Shown here one piece after another: positions 1 to 6,234 of a stretch of 11,019 nucleotides of DNA (its first letter is position 1; each line of letters opens with the position of its first letter). The DNA is from JAWVZU01 sp033722075 (GTDB lineage: Bacteria; Pseudomonadota; Gammaproteobacteria; Xanthomonadales; SZUA-38). Both the position numbers and the translations under genes were made by a program. The stretch spans positions 1 to 11,019 of the forward strand of contig JAWVZU010000126.1 of the NCBI GenBank assembly GCA_033722075.1, in the 5' to 3' direction. The notes under the pieces are model-generated. The model was not told the DNA's origin and did no database searches. It worked only from the letters and a program-made list of their open reading frames with translations.

Positions 1-2156
1 GCCTCGGCCAATGAGGACTCGGGCACCAGCTTGCTGCGAATGACCGCATGGGGACAGACCATGACGCAGTTGCCGCACTGGATGCACAGTTCCGGGTCCC
101 ACTCGGGCACGAATTCGGCAATCCCCCGCTTTTCCCAGCGTGTCGTCCCGCTGGGCCAGGTGCCATCCACCGGAAGCGCACTCACCGGCAGCTCGTCGCC
201 CCGGCCGGCCAGCATGAGCCCGGTGACCGAGCGGACGAACTCCGGCGCCTCCGCCGGCACCGGGTCGCTCATGGCTACCTTTCCGTACGCCTTGGCCGGG
301 ATCTTGACCGGCTTGAGGTGGGCCAGTGTCTGGTCCACCGCGGCGTGGTTGCGAGCCACGACCTCTTCGCCTTTTGCCCCGTAGGTTGCTGTTATGGATT
401 GCTTGATGCGCTGGATCGCATCCGCTTTCGGCAGCACGCCGGAGAGCGCGAAGAAGCACGTCTGCATGATCGTGTTGGTGCGCCCGCCCAGGCCAGCTTC
501 CCGCGCCACTGCGCCAGCATCGATGACGTGCACCGAAAGGTCCTTGTCGATGATCTCCTCCTGGACCTTGCGCGGCAGTTTGTCCCAGACCTCATCGGCG
601 GCGTGGGGTGAATTGAGCAGGAGCGTGGCGCCGGGCGCCGCCACCCCGAGCACGTCGATCTGGCTCAGGAAATCGAACTTGTGGCACCCCACGAACCCGG
701 CCGAGTCCACCAGGTAGGCGGACCGGATCGGGCGCGGCCCGAAGCGCAGGTGCGACACGGTGCGCGAGCCCGACTTCTTCGAGTCGTAGACGAAATAGGC
801 CTGGACCTCGCGGCTCGGATCTTCGCCCAGGATCTTGATCGAGTTCTTGTTGGCGCCGACGGTCCCGTCCGCGCCCAGCCCGTAGAACACGGCCCGCAAC
901 ACGTCTTCGCTTTCCGTGCGAAAGGTCGGGTCGTAGTCCAGGCTCGTGCCGCTCACATCGTCGCGGATTCCGATCGTGAATCGATTTCGCGGCGCCTTGC
1001 GGTCCAGCTCATCCAATACCGCCTTGACCATGGCCGGCGTGAACTCCTTGGACGAGAGGCCGTAGCGGCCGCCGACGACGCGGGGCGCGCGACGCTGCCA
1101 CTCGGGCGAATCGGCGATGGCGGCGAGCACGTCGGCGTGCAAAGGGTCACAAGGGGCGCCGGGCTCCTTCGTCCGATCGAGTACCGCGATGCTTCGGGCC
1201 GTCTCCGGCAGGGCGTTCAGCAGGGCGGTCCCGTCGAAGGGCCGGAACAGGTTGACCCGCACCACGCCGACCGGGTCGTCCGCATCGTTGAGGTATTCCA
1301 CGGTCTCCCGGGCGGTCTCGGCGCCGGAGCCCATGATCACGATGACCCGCTCGGCATCGGGGGCGCCGAAATAATCGAACAGACGGTAACCGCGCCCGGT
1401 CAGTTTCTCTAACTGAGCCATCTTGTCGGAGACGATTCCGGCCAGGTTTGCGTAGAACGGATTGACCGTCTCGCGCGCCTGGAAATAGACGTCCGGGTTC
1501 TGGGCCGTACCGCGAATCACCGGGTGATTGGGATTGAGGGCGCGGCGGCGGTGCGCGAGGACCTGCTCGAGATCGATCATCGACCGGATCTGGGAATCGC
1601 TCAGCATTTCGATCTTGTTCAGCTCGTGGCTGGTGCGGAAACCGTCGAAGAAGTGAATGAACGGCACCCTCGACTCGAGGGTCGCCGCCTGGGCGATCAG
1701 CGCGAAGTCATGGGCCATCTGGACCGACGCCGAGCAGAGCTGGGCAAACCCGGTGGTGCGTACCGCCATGACGTCCTGGTGATCGCCGAAGATCGAGAGG
1801 CCCTGGGCGGCCAGCGACCGGGCGGCCACGTGGAACACGGCCGGGGTCAGCTCGCCGGCAATCTTGTACATGTTGGGCATCATCAGGAGCAGGCCCTGGG
1901 ACGCGGTGAACGTGGTCGTCAACGCCCCGCCCTGCAGCGCGCCATGGATCGCTCCGGCAGCGCCCCCTTCGCTCTGCATCTCCACGACCTGGGGCACGTC
2001 GCCCCAGATGTTGGTGCGCCCTTCGGCGGACCACTGATCGGCCAGCTCGGCCATTGGCGAAGACGGCGTGATCGGGTAGATGGCGCAGACATCGTTGACC
2101 CGGTAGGCAACGTGCGCCGCAGCGGAATTGCCGTCCAATACCTTGCGATCGGTCAT
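1..2156 (-). CDS. nifJ: Pyruvate:ferredoxin (flavodoxin) oxidoreductase, 3' end outside window
   Basis: This is the N-terminal 718 codons of a single-chain pyruvate:ferredoxin/flavodoxin oxidoreductase, which oxidises pyruvate plus CoA to acetyl-CoA and CO2 and passes two electrons to ferredoxin or flavodoxin in the cytoplasm. The reading frame is open to the left edge. Family proteins are about 1,170-1,200 residues, so the second cluster of the ferredoxin domain and the C-terminal TPP-binding domain lie outside. Visible landmarks are YPITPSSPMAE at 27-37, EGGA at 63-66 and VAARSL at 110-115. T30, E63 and R113 match, one residue earlier, the Thr31, Glu64 and Arg114 active-site residues known from Desulfovibrio africanus PFOR. 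GADGTVGANKNS (428-439) is a family signature, and a 4Fe-4S motif begins at C691 (C691, C694, C697, C701). The ATG at 2156-2154 overlaps the stop of the upstream flavoprotein gene as ATGA, implying translational coupling. Family assignment is firm; substrate preference for pyruvate over another 2-oxoacid is inferred from overall similarity. Confidence 0.95.
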   Translation of the reverse strand, partial: MTDRKVLDGNSAAAHVAYRVNDVCAIYPITPSSPMAELADQWSAEGRTNIWGDVPQVVEMQSEGGAAGAIHGALQGGALTTTFTASQGLLLMMPNMYKIAGELTPAVFHVAARSLAAQGLSIFGDHQDVMAVRTTGFAQLCSASVQMAHDFALIAQAATLESRVPFIHFFDGFRTSHELNKIEMLSDSQIRSMIDLEQVLAHRRRALNPNHPVIRGTAQNPDVYFQARETVNPFYANLAGIVSDKMAQLEKLTGRGYRLFDYFGAPDAERVIVIMGSGAETARETVEYLNDADDPVGVVRVNLFRPFDGTALLNALPETARSIAVLDRTKEPGAPCDPLHADVLAAIADSPEWQRRAPRVVGGRYGLSSKEFTPAMVKAVLDELDRKAPRNRFTIGIRDDVSGTSLDYDPTFRTESEDVLRAVFYGLGADGTVGANKNSIKILGEDPSREVQAYFVYDSKKSGSRTVSHLRFGPRPIRSAYLVDSAGFVGCHKFDFLSQIDVLGVAAPGATLLLNSPHAADEVWDKLPRKVQEEIIDKDLSVHVIDAGAVAREAGLGGRTNTIMQTCFFALSGVLPKADAIQRIKQSITATYGAKGEEVVARNHAAVDQTLAHLKPVKIPAKAYGKVAMSDPVPAEAPEFVRSVTGLMLAGRGDELPVSALPVDGTWPSGTTRWEKRGIAEFVPEWDPELCIQCGNCVMVCPHAVIRSKLVPESSLAE

Positions 2157-3790
2157 CGCTGCGCCTCCGCTTCCGGAATCATCTGGATGGCGTGGCAGGG
2201 ACACTGGTCGAAGCACACGGCGCAGCCGGTACACAGGTCCAGCTTGACCCGGTAGCCCTTGCCCGGTCCCAGCTTCTCGATGGCGTTTTCCGGGCAGGCG
2301 CCGTAGCAGCCGTCGCATTCGAAGCAATTGCCGCAGGAAAGACACCGCCGAGCCTCGAAGGTCGCATCCGGTTCGCTCAAACCCCCGACCACCTCGTCGA
2401 AGGAGCTGAGCCGGCGCTTCAGGTCGGCCTGACCCTGCGGACGCTGCGCCGCATCGGTATAGAACCACAGGTTGAGCTTGTCGAAGCTGGCCAGCTCCGG
2501 CAGTTCGATGGGCGGCGCCTTCGCTTCCTTGAGCCACGCGTCGATCTCCCGCGCAGCCGCCTTGCCATGACCGACCGCGGTGGTGACGGAACGCTCGGCC
2601 GGCACCATGTCGCCGCCGGCAAAGATTCCCGGGTGACCGGTCATCATGCGCCCGTCGACTTCGACCGTGCCGTCGGGCTGGAAGGAGATGTCCGGGACGC
2701 GCTCCAGGAATTTCGTGTCCGTATCCTGGCCCAGCGCCAGGATCAGGTCGTCGGCTTCGATGGTCTCGACTTCGCCGGTGGGCCGGGGTCGCCCGTTCTC
2801 GTCGATGGCCATCACTTCCACTTCGATCTTGTCGGCCTGCATGGAACGGATGCTGCGCAGCCAGTGGATCTTGACTCCCTCTTCCATCGCCTCGTCGGCC
2901 TCGAAGCTGTGGGCCGGCATGTGATCGTAATCGCGGCGATAGATGATGATCGGGTCGTGGCCCAGGCGCCGGGCCACCCGTGCCGCATCCATGGCCGTAT
3001 TGCCTCCGCCGTAGACTGCCACCCTGCGGCCGAGCTTCGGCGGCGCACCGGCCTCCGTGTCGCGAAGGTAACTCAGGGCATCGAGGACGCGCCCGGCATC
3101 CCGAGCGGGAATTTCGATCCGCTTGGAGAGGTGGGCGCCGACGGCCACGAACACCGCGTCAAAGCCACCGCCCTCCTGCTCGGCGACCAGGTCTTCGATC
3201 TTGTGGTTGAACTCGAAGCGCACCCCCATGGCTTCGATCCGGCCGGTTTCCGCATCGAGAATCGACCGCGGCAACCGGTAGGCGGGAATACCGAAATGCA
3301 TCATCCCGCCGGCGACCGGTCCGGCATCGTACACGGTGACCGCATGGCCGCGACGGCGCAGGTGATAGGCCGCCGAGAGCCCGCTGGGCCCGGCGCCTAC
3401 GATCATGACTTTCTTGCCGGATTGCTCGCTTGGCGGATCGATCGTCCAACGCTCCTCGATCGCCAGGTCCCCGAGGAACCGTTCGATGGCGTGAATGCTG
3501 ACCGAGCCATCCAACTGCCCACGATTGCAGCTGCTCTCACACGGGTGATAGCAGACCCGCCCATGCACCGCCGGCATCGGGTTGTCTCGCATGATCACGC
3601 GCCAGGCGTCCTCGAACGCCCCATCGGCGGCCAGGCTCAGCCAGCGCTGCACGTCCTCGCCGGCGGGACAGGCATTGTTGCAGGGCGCCAGCAGATCCTC
3701 GTAGATCGGGCGCCGCACCCGCTGGGGGCCGGTTCGTCGCTCGTGGCTCAGGTCCAGTGGACGCGTCAGGTCCTGGTCTTTGGTGGTCAT
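2153..3790 (-). CDS. GltD-like FAD/NAD(P)-dependent oxidoreductase with N- and C-terminal Fe-S domains
   Basis: A 545-residue protein related to the small subunit of NADPH-glutamate synthase, extended by a ferredoxin domain. From the N-terminus: an Fe-S domain of the Fer4_20 type (C37, C41, C80, C84, C88); an FAD-binding Rossmann motif VGAGPSG (131-137) followed by FGIPAYRLP (166-174); a second dinucleotide site GGGNTAMDAAR (261-271) with YRRD at 284-287, typical of NADPH-binding GltD relatives; a second FAD contact around AGGD (391-394); and a C-terminal cluster domain with cysteines 483, 486, 489, 492, 495 and 499 and a second motif at 520, 523, 526 and 530. No glutamate synthase large subunit gene is nearby; the partner is nifJ, overlapped by four bases. 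The likely role is electron transfer between reduced ferredoxin or PFOR and NAD(P). I chose the ATG at 3790; the frame also opens at a TTG at 3817, but no good ribosome site precedes it and the inferred transcript starts near there. The Shine-Dalgarno before the ATG (GGA, nine bases away) is weak. Confidence 0.9.
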   Translation of the reverse strand: MTTKDQDLTRPLDLSHERRTGPQRVRRPIYEDLLAPCNNACPAGEDVQRWLSLAADGAFEDAWRVIMRDNPMPAVHGRVCYHPCESSCNRGQLDGSVSIHAIERFLGDLAIEERWTIDPPSEQSGKKVMIVGAGPSGLSAAYHLRRRGHAVTVYDAGPVAGGMMHFGIPAYRLPRSILDAETGRIEAMGVRFEFNHKIEDLVAEQEGGGFDAVFVAVGAHLSKRIEIPARDAGRVLDALSYLRDTEAGAPPKLGRRVAVYGGGNTAMDAARVARRLGHDPIIIYRRDYDHMPAHSFEADEAMEEGVKIHWLRSIRSMQADKIEVEVMAIDENGRPRPTGEVETIEADDLILALGQDTDTKFLERVPDISFQPDGTVEVDGRMMTGHPGIFAGGDMVPAERSVTTAVGHGKAAAREIDAWLKEAKAPPIELPELASFDKLNLWFYTDAAQRPQGQADLKRRLSSFDEVVGGLSEPDATFEARRCLSCGNCFECDGCYGACPENAIEKLGPGKGYRVKLDLCTGCAVCFDQCPCHAIQMIPEAEAQR

Positions 3791-3822
3791 GCGCAGCAAT
3801 CCATGCAAGTCAGCCAATTCCG

Positions 3823-3828
3823 AGCGTA
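3823..3828 (-). promoter_or_regulatory. Candidate -10 element for the flavoprotein-nifJ operon
   Basis: Read on the minus strand the hexamer is TACGCT, which keeps the three most conserved -10 positions (T, A and final T). It begins 21 bases downstream of the FNR-like box at 3850-3863, close to the 22 bases of a class II FNR promoter, and there is no recognisable -35 hexamer, as expected when an activator replaces it. The predicted transcript would start near 3816 and give a leader of about 25 bases before the ATG at 3790. The hexamer alone is weak; the spacing is the main support. Confidence 0.4.
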
Positions 3829-3849
3829 ACTGCCACCCCCCCGCGCCGC

Positions 3850-3863
3850 TTGACCACGATCAA
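3850..3863 (-). promoter_or_regulatory. FNR/ANR-type binding site upstream of the flavoprotein-nifJ operon
   Basis: On the minus strand the sequence reads TTGAT-CGTG-GTCAA, matching nine of the ten fixed bases of the FNR consensus TTGAT-N4-ATCAA, with a single A-to-G change in the right half. It lies in the only gap longer than 20 bases between ispB and nifJ, and its centre falls at about -40.5 relative to the transcription start suggested by the -10 hexamer at 3823-3828. FNR and ANR are oxygen-sensing activators of anaerobic genes, and pyruvate:ferredoxin oxidoreductase is an anaerobic enzyme in most proteobacteria. The regulator identity is inferred; another CRP/FNR-family member could bind the same half-sites. 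Confidence 0.6.
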
Positions 3864-3879
3864 TCTCGGGTTTAAACGA

Positions 3880-4200
3880 CTAGTCGAACTCGACGACCCG
3901 CACTTTCTCGATGGTCACCAGGACATCGGCCAGCATCGGCGTGGCCGCGTCCAGGAAAGCGGCGATCTTCTCCTGCGATTCGACGATCTCGACGACCAGG
4001 GGCAGGTCGTCGGAGAGGCGGAGAATCTTCGAAGTGTGGAGCCGGCTGCTTCGGCCGTAACCCAGCGGCCCGCGCAGCACGGTCGCCCCGGCCAGGTGCA
4101 GTTCCCGGGCTTTCTCGACGATCGCCTCGAACAGCGGCCGGCCGTGCCAGGCATCACTCTCGCCCAGGTAGATTCTCAGCAACTCGCTTCGGTCGGACAT
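3880..4200 (-). CDS. DUF190 family protein (PII-like fold)
   Basis: A 106-residue soluble protein of the DUF190 family. The family pattern is seen as LRIYLGESDAWHGRPLFEAI near the N-terminus (8-27), LAGATVLRGPLGYG (36-49), HTSKILRLSDDLPLVVEIV (55-73) and a closing segment ending at residue 106, so the protein is full length. Structures in this family have a ferredoxin-like fold resembling the PII signalling proteins, but no biochemical function is established. Genes of this family are often found beside crcB, as here: the start codon is 13 bases after the crcB stop, with AAGGA seven bases before it. A role in sensing or responding to fluoride or another ligand is a guess from context only. 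There are no transmembrane segments. Confidence 0.9.
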   Translation of the reverse strand: MSDRSELLRIYLGESDAWHGRPLFEAIVEKARELHLAGATVLRGPLGYGRSSRLHTSKILRLSDDLPLVVEIVESQEKIAAFLDAATPMLADVLVTIEKVRVVEFD

Positions 4201-4206
4201 GCCGAT

Positions 4207-4211
4207 TCCTT
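4207..4211 (-). promoter_or_regulatory. Ribosome binding site of the DUF190 gene
   Basis: AAGGA on the minus strand, starting just after the crcB stop codon and ending six bases before the ATG at 4200. It fits the chosen start and the idea that the DUF190 gene is read from the same transcript as crcB. Confidence 0.7.
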
Positions 4212-4213
4212 GC

Positions 4214-4606
4214 TCATCGATTGATCACCACACCCAGTGCGTGGCCCAACCACACCCCGACCAGGCACAACGCCACGGATCCCAGCACATACCCCCCGGC
4301 ATGCAGCCATTCGCCTTCCTGCACCAGGTTCAGGGTCTGGAGACTGAAGCTGGAGAATGTGGTGAAGCCTCCGAGCACGCCCAGCATCAGGAACTGGCGG
4401 GCGGTCGGACCGAGCAGGAGCCGCCCTTCAGGCGCGACCAGGGTTGCAATCACACCGATGAGAAACGACCCGAGGACGTTCACCAGCAGCGTTCCCCAGG
4501 GAAAGGTCTCGCCGAACATCCGGGCGACGAGGCCCGATCCGACATAGCGACCCGCCCCGCCGATGGCGCTTCCGGCGGAAACCCACAGCAGGGTCGAGAA
4601 TTCCAT
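4214..4606 (-). CDS. crcB: CrcB/Fluc fluoride ion channel
   Basis: A 130-residue, very hydrophobic inner-membrane protein with four predicted transmembrane stretches (roughly residues 3-25, 35-58, 68-92 and 103-127), the size and layout of the dual-topology fluoride exporters. Signature segments are GGAGRY (16-21), GTLLVNVLGSFLIG (38-51) containing the pore asparagine N43, and GGFTTFSSFS (79-88), where F84 and F87 correspond to the phenylalanines lining the fluoride path. Fluc channels work as antiparallel dimers that let fluoride leak out of the cytoplasm. The start is the ATG at 4606, seven bases after the ispB stop; the frame continues upstream inside ispB but the homologous region begins here. 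No good Shine-Dalgarno is visible, so translation probably depends on ribosomes finishing ispB. There is no space for a fluoride riboswitch directly upstream. Confidence 0.93.
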   Translation of the reverse strand: MEFSTLLWVSAGSAIGGAGRYVGSGLVARMFGETFPWGTLLVNVLGSFLIGVIATLVAPEGRLLLGPTARQFLMLGVLGGFTTFSSFSLQTLNLVQEGEWLHAGGYVLGSVALCLVGVWLGHALGVVINR

Positions 4607-4613
4607 CTGGAAC

Positions 4614-5624
4614 TCAGGAGAGGCGTTGGCAGGAAAACTGGGCGAGTACCCGGAGCGCTTCCCGGTAGTCCGACTTGGGCAATCGGGACAACTGGTCGAG
4701 GGCCGTATCGCAATACGCCACCGCCCGTTCATGAGTGTAATCCAGGGCGCCGCAGGCGTTGATCGCGTCAACCACTTCGGGCAACCGATCCAACGAGCCG
4801 TCCTCAAGGACGCTGCGCACCAGCGCACGCTGCGCTTCGTTGCCTGCTTCGAGCACCCGGATCAGCGGCAGGGTCGGCTTTCCCTCGGCAAGGTCGTCGC
4901 CGACGTTCTTCCCCATCACCTCGACCGATCCGCCATAGTCCAATGCGTCATCGGCAAGCTGGAAGGCCATGCCCAGGTTGGCGCCAAAGCTGCCCAGGGC
5001 CTGTTCGGCGGCGTCTTCGGAACGGGACAGGATCGCCGCGAGACGACCCGCCGCCTCGAACAGCTTGGCGGTCTTGCAGGCGATCACGTCCAGGTAGGAT
5101 GCTTCATCGGTCTCGGGATTGTTCAGGTGAAGCAACTGCTTGACCTCGCCCTCGGCAATCCGGTTGGTGGTCTCGGCCAGCACATCCATCACCCGCATGG
5201 AATCCACTTCCACCATCATCTGGAAGGCCCGCGAGTAGAGGAAATCACCGACCAGCACGCTGGCGGCATTGCCCCACACGGCATTGGCGGTCTGGCGCCC
5301 GCGACGCAGGGAAGATTCATCGACCACGTCATCGTGCAACAGGGTCGCCGTATGGATGAACTCGATGGTTGCCGCCAGGCGAATATGGTGTTCGCCCCGG
5401 TAGCCGAGGGCCCGGGCGGCCAGGAGGTGCATGATCGGACGAAGCCGCTTTCCGCCGCCGCCGATGATGTAGTCGGCAATCTGGCGAATCAGGACCACGT
5501 CCGAGTCGAGACTCTGCCGGATGTATTCGTCCACCGCGGCGAGGTCGTCCGCAACCAGGCTTCGGATCTGTTCCAGCCCGACCATTTCGGGCGCATGCTG
5601 TAATTGCGGACCGCTGACTGACAT
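4614..5624 (-). CDS. ispB: Octaprenyl-diphosphate synthase-type long-chain trans-polyprenyl synthase
   Basis: A 336-residue trans-isoprenyl diphosphate synthase that extends farnesyl diphosphate with isopentenyl units to make the ubiquinone (or menaquinone) side chain. The GGGGKRLRP segment is at 55-63. The first aspartate-rich motif is HDDVVD (D98, D99, D102), preceded by FIHTATLL as in E. coli IspB. The second is LADDALD (D225, D226, D229), followed by GKNVGDDLAEGKPTLPLI (238-255), which binds diphosphate and magnesium. The length is close to the usual 320-335. I chose the ATG at 5624 because AAGGAG ends three bases before it and a strong -10 lies about 35 bases upstream; an upstream in-frame start near 5660 would fall inside that -10. 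The exact chain length (eight or nine units) cannot be read from the sequence. It heads the leftward gene set and is divergent from ssb, whereas in E. coli ispB is divergent from rplU-rpmA. Confidence 0.93.
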   Translation of the reverse strand: MSVSGPQLQHAPEMVGLEQIRSLVADDLAAVDEYIRQSLDSDVVLIRQIADYIIGGGGKRLRPIMHLLAARALGYRGEHHIRLAATIEFIHTATLLHDDVVDESSLRRGRQTANAVWGNAASVLVGDFLYSRAFQMMVEVDSMRVMDVLAETTNRIAEGEVKQLLHLNNPETDEASYLDVIACKTAKLFEAAGRLAAILSRSEDAAEQALGSFGANLGMAFQLADDALDYGGSVEVMGKNVGDDLAEGKPTLPLIRVLEAGNEAQRALVRSVLEDGSLDRLPEVVDAINACGALDYTHERAVAYCDTALDQLSRLPKSDYREALRVLAQFSCQRLS

Positions 5625-5627
5625 CCA

Positions 5628-5633
5628 CTCCTT
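5628..5633 (-). promoter_or_regulatory. Ribosome binding site deciding the ispB start
   Basis: AAGGAG on the minus strand, three bases from the ATG at 5624. The spacing is short, but it is the only good Shine-Dalgarno near any candidate ispB start. Confidence 0.65.
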
Positions 5634-5658
5634 CCCGGAAAAACAAGGGCGCTCGCGC

Positions 5659-5687
5659 ATTATAGAGTTTGCCCCGCCAACTCACCA
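5659..5687 (-). promoter_or_regulatory. Sigma-70-type promoter for ispB
   Basis: A perfect TATAAT on the minus strand (5659-5664) with a poor -35 hexamer TGGTGA (5682-5687) 17 bases away. Transcription would start near 5652, giving a leader of about 28 bases with the AAGGAG site inside it. The -10 stands out in this GC-rich sequence; the -35 matches only three of six bases. Confidence 0.6.
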
Positions 5688-5724
5688 TTCCCCGTGGTTC
5701 CGGTCTCGTGGACGGTCCCGGTTG

Positions 5725-5733
5725 TGGTACCAT
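5725..5733 (+). promoter_or_regulatory. Possible extended -10 promoter for ssb
   Basis: TGG followed by TACCAT (5728-5733) has the TGn plus hexamer shape of an extended -10 element, matching four of six -10 bases. I find no acceptable -35 at 16-18 bases upstream. Transcription would start near 5740, just before the ssb ribosome site. The same bases form the palindrome TGGTACCA (5726-5733). Support is weak. Confidence 0.3.
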
Positions 5734-5747
5734 TTGGCGTTTTTTAT

Positions 5748-5752
5748 GGGAG
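5748..5752 (+). promoter_or_regulatory. Ribosome binding site of ssb
   Basis: GGGAG eight bases before the ATG at 5761, supporting that start codon. Confidence 0.7.
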
Positions 5753-5760
5753 CTTGACGC

Positions 5761-6216
5761 ATGTCCCGCGGAGTCAACAAAGTCATTCTCGTCGGCAACC
5801 TGGGTGCCGACCCGGAAACCCGCTACACCACCAGCGGCAGCGCGGTCTCGAACATCCGGCTCGCCACCAGCCGGCAATGGCGCGACCGGAATACGAACGA
5901 GATGCAGGAAGATACCCAGTGGCATCGGGTGGTGATGTTCGGTCGCCTGGGCGAGATCGCCGGCGAATACCTTCGAAAGGGTTCGAAGGTCTACATCGAG
6001 GGCCGCCTGCAGACCCGCAGCTACCAGGACCAGCAGGGCCAGGAAAAGTGGATCACCGAGATCGTCGCCGAAGACATGCAGATGCTGGACAGCCGCGGCG
6101 GCGGCAGTGCCGGCATGGGCGGCGGACAGGGAGGCGGCGGACAGTCCAGGCAAGGCCGCGAACAGGCACCTTCGGCCCCCCTTAACGACGATTTCGACGA
6201 CGACATCCCCTTCTGA
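5761..6216 (+). CDS. ssb: Single-stranded DNA-binding protein
   Basis: A 151-residue SSB that coats single-stranded DNA as a tetramer in replication, recombination and repair. The OB-fold occupies residues 1-110, beginning MSRGVNKVILVGNLGADPE. W40, W54, H55 and F60 fall at the positions of the E. coli DNA-stacking and tetramer residues; the third tryptophan (88 in E. coli) is tyrosine here. A flexible linker rich in glycine and glutamine runs from about 112 to 135, and the protein ends with the acidic tip DDDIPF, which docks partner proteins such as exonuclease I, RecQ and PriA. The length is somewhat shorter than the roughly 178 residues of E. coli because the linker is short. rfbB starts 18 bases downstream with no terminator between, so the sugar genes may be read from the ssb transcript. 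No LexA box is seen upstream. Confidence 0.97.
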   Translation: MSRGVNKVILVGNLGADPETRYTTSGSAVSNIRLATSRQWRDRNTNEMQEDTQWHRVVMFGRLGEIAGEYLRKGSKVYIEGRLQTRSYQDQQGQEKWITEIVAEDMQMLDSRGGGSAGMGGGQGGGGQSRQGREQAPSAPLNDDFDDDIPF

Positions 6217-6234
6217 TCAACCGGATCCGCGCTC

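Noticed and set aside
48..2255. Several plus-strand open frames of 108-243 codons opposite nifJ
   Set aside because: The minus strand carries an uninterrupted, motif-rich nifJ frame over the same bases; the plus-strand translations have no family signatures.
2192..3829. A 545-codon open frame on the plus strand opposite the flavoprotein gene
   Set aside because: It mirrors the real gene in antisense, its translation is low-complexity and matches no family I recognise, and long antisense frames are expected in GC-rich coding DNA.
3791..3879. Intrinsic terminator between the DUF190 gene and the flavoprotein gene
   Set aside because: I found no GC-rich hairpin followed by a U-run on the minus strand; the run of seven G and the short GTTTAAAC palindrome do not form one.
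4607..4613. Fluoride riboswitch ahead of crcB
   Set aside because: Only seven bases separate ispB from crcB, and the ispB leader is about 28 bases, too short for the crcB motif.
4563..5603. A 346-codon plus-strand frame opposite ispB
   Set aside because: Antisense to an enzyme gene with both aspartate-rich motifs intact; its histidine- and glutamine-rich translation looks like a reverse-complement artefact.
5625..5760. LexA (SOS) box upstream of ssb
   Set aside because: No CTGT-N8-ACAG or close variant is present between ispB and ssb.
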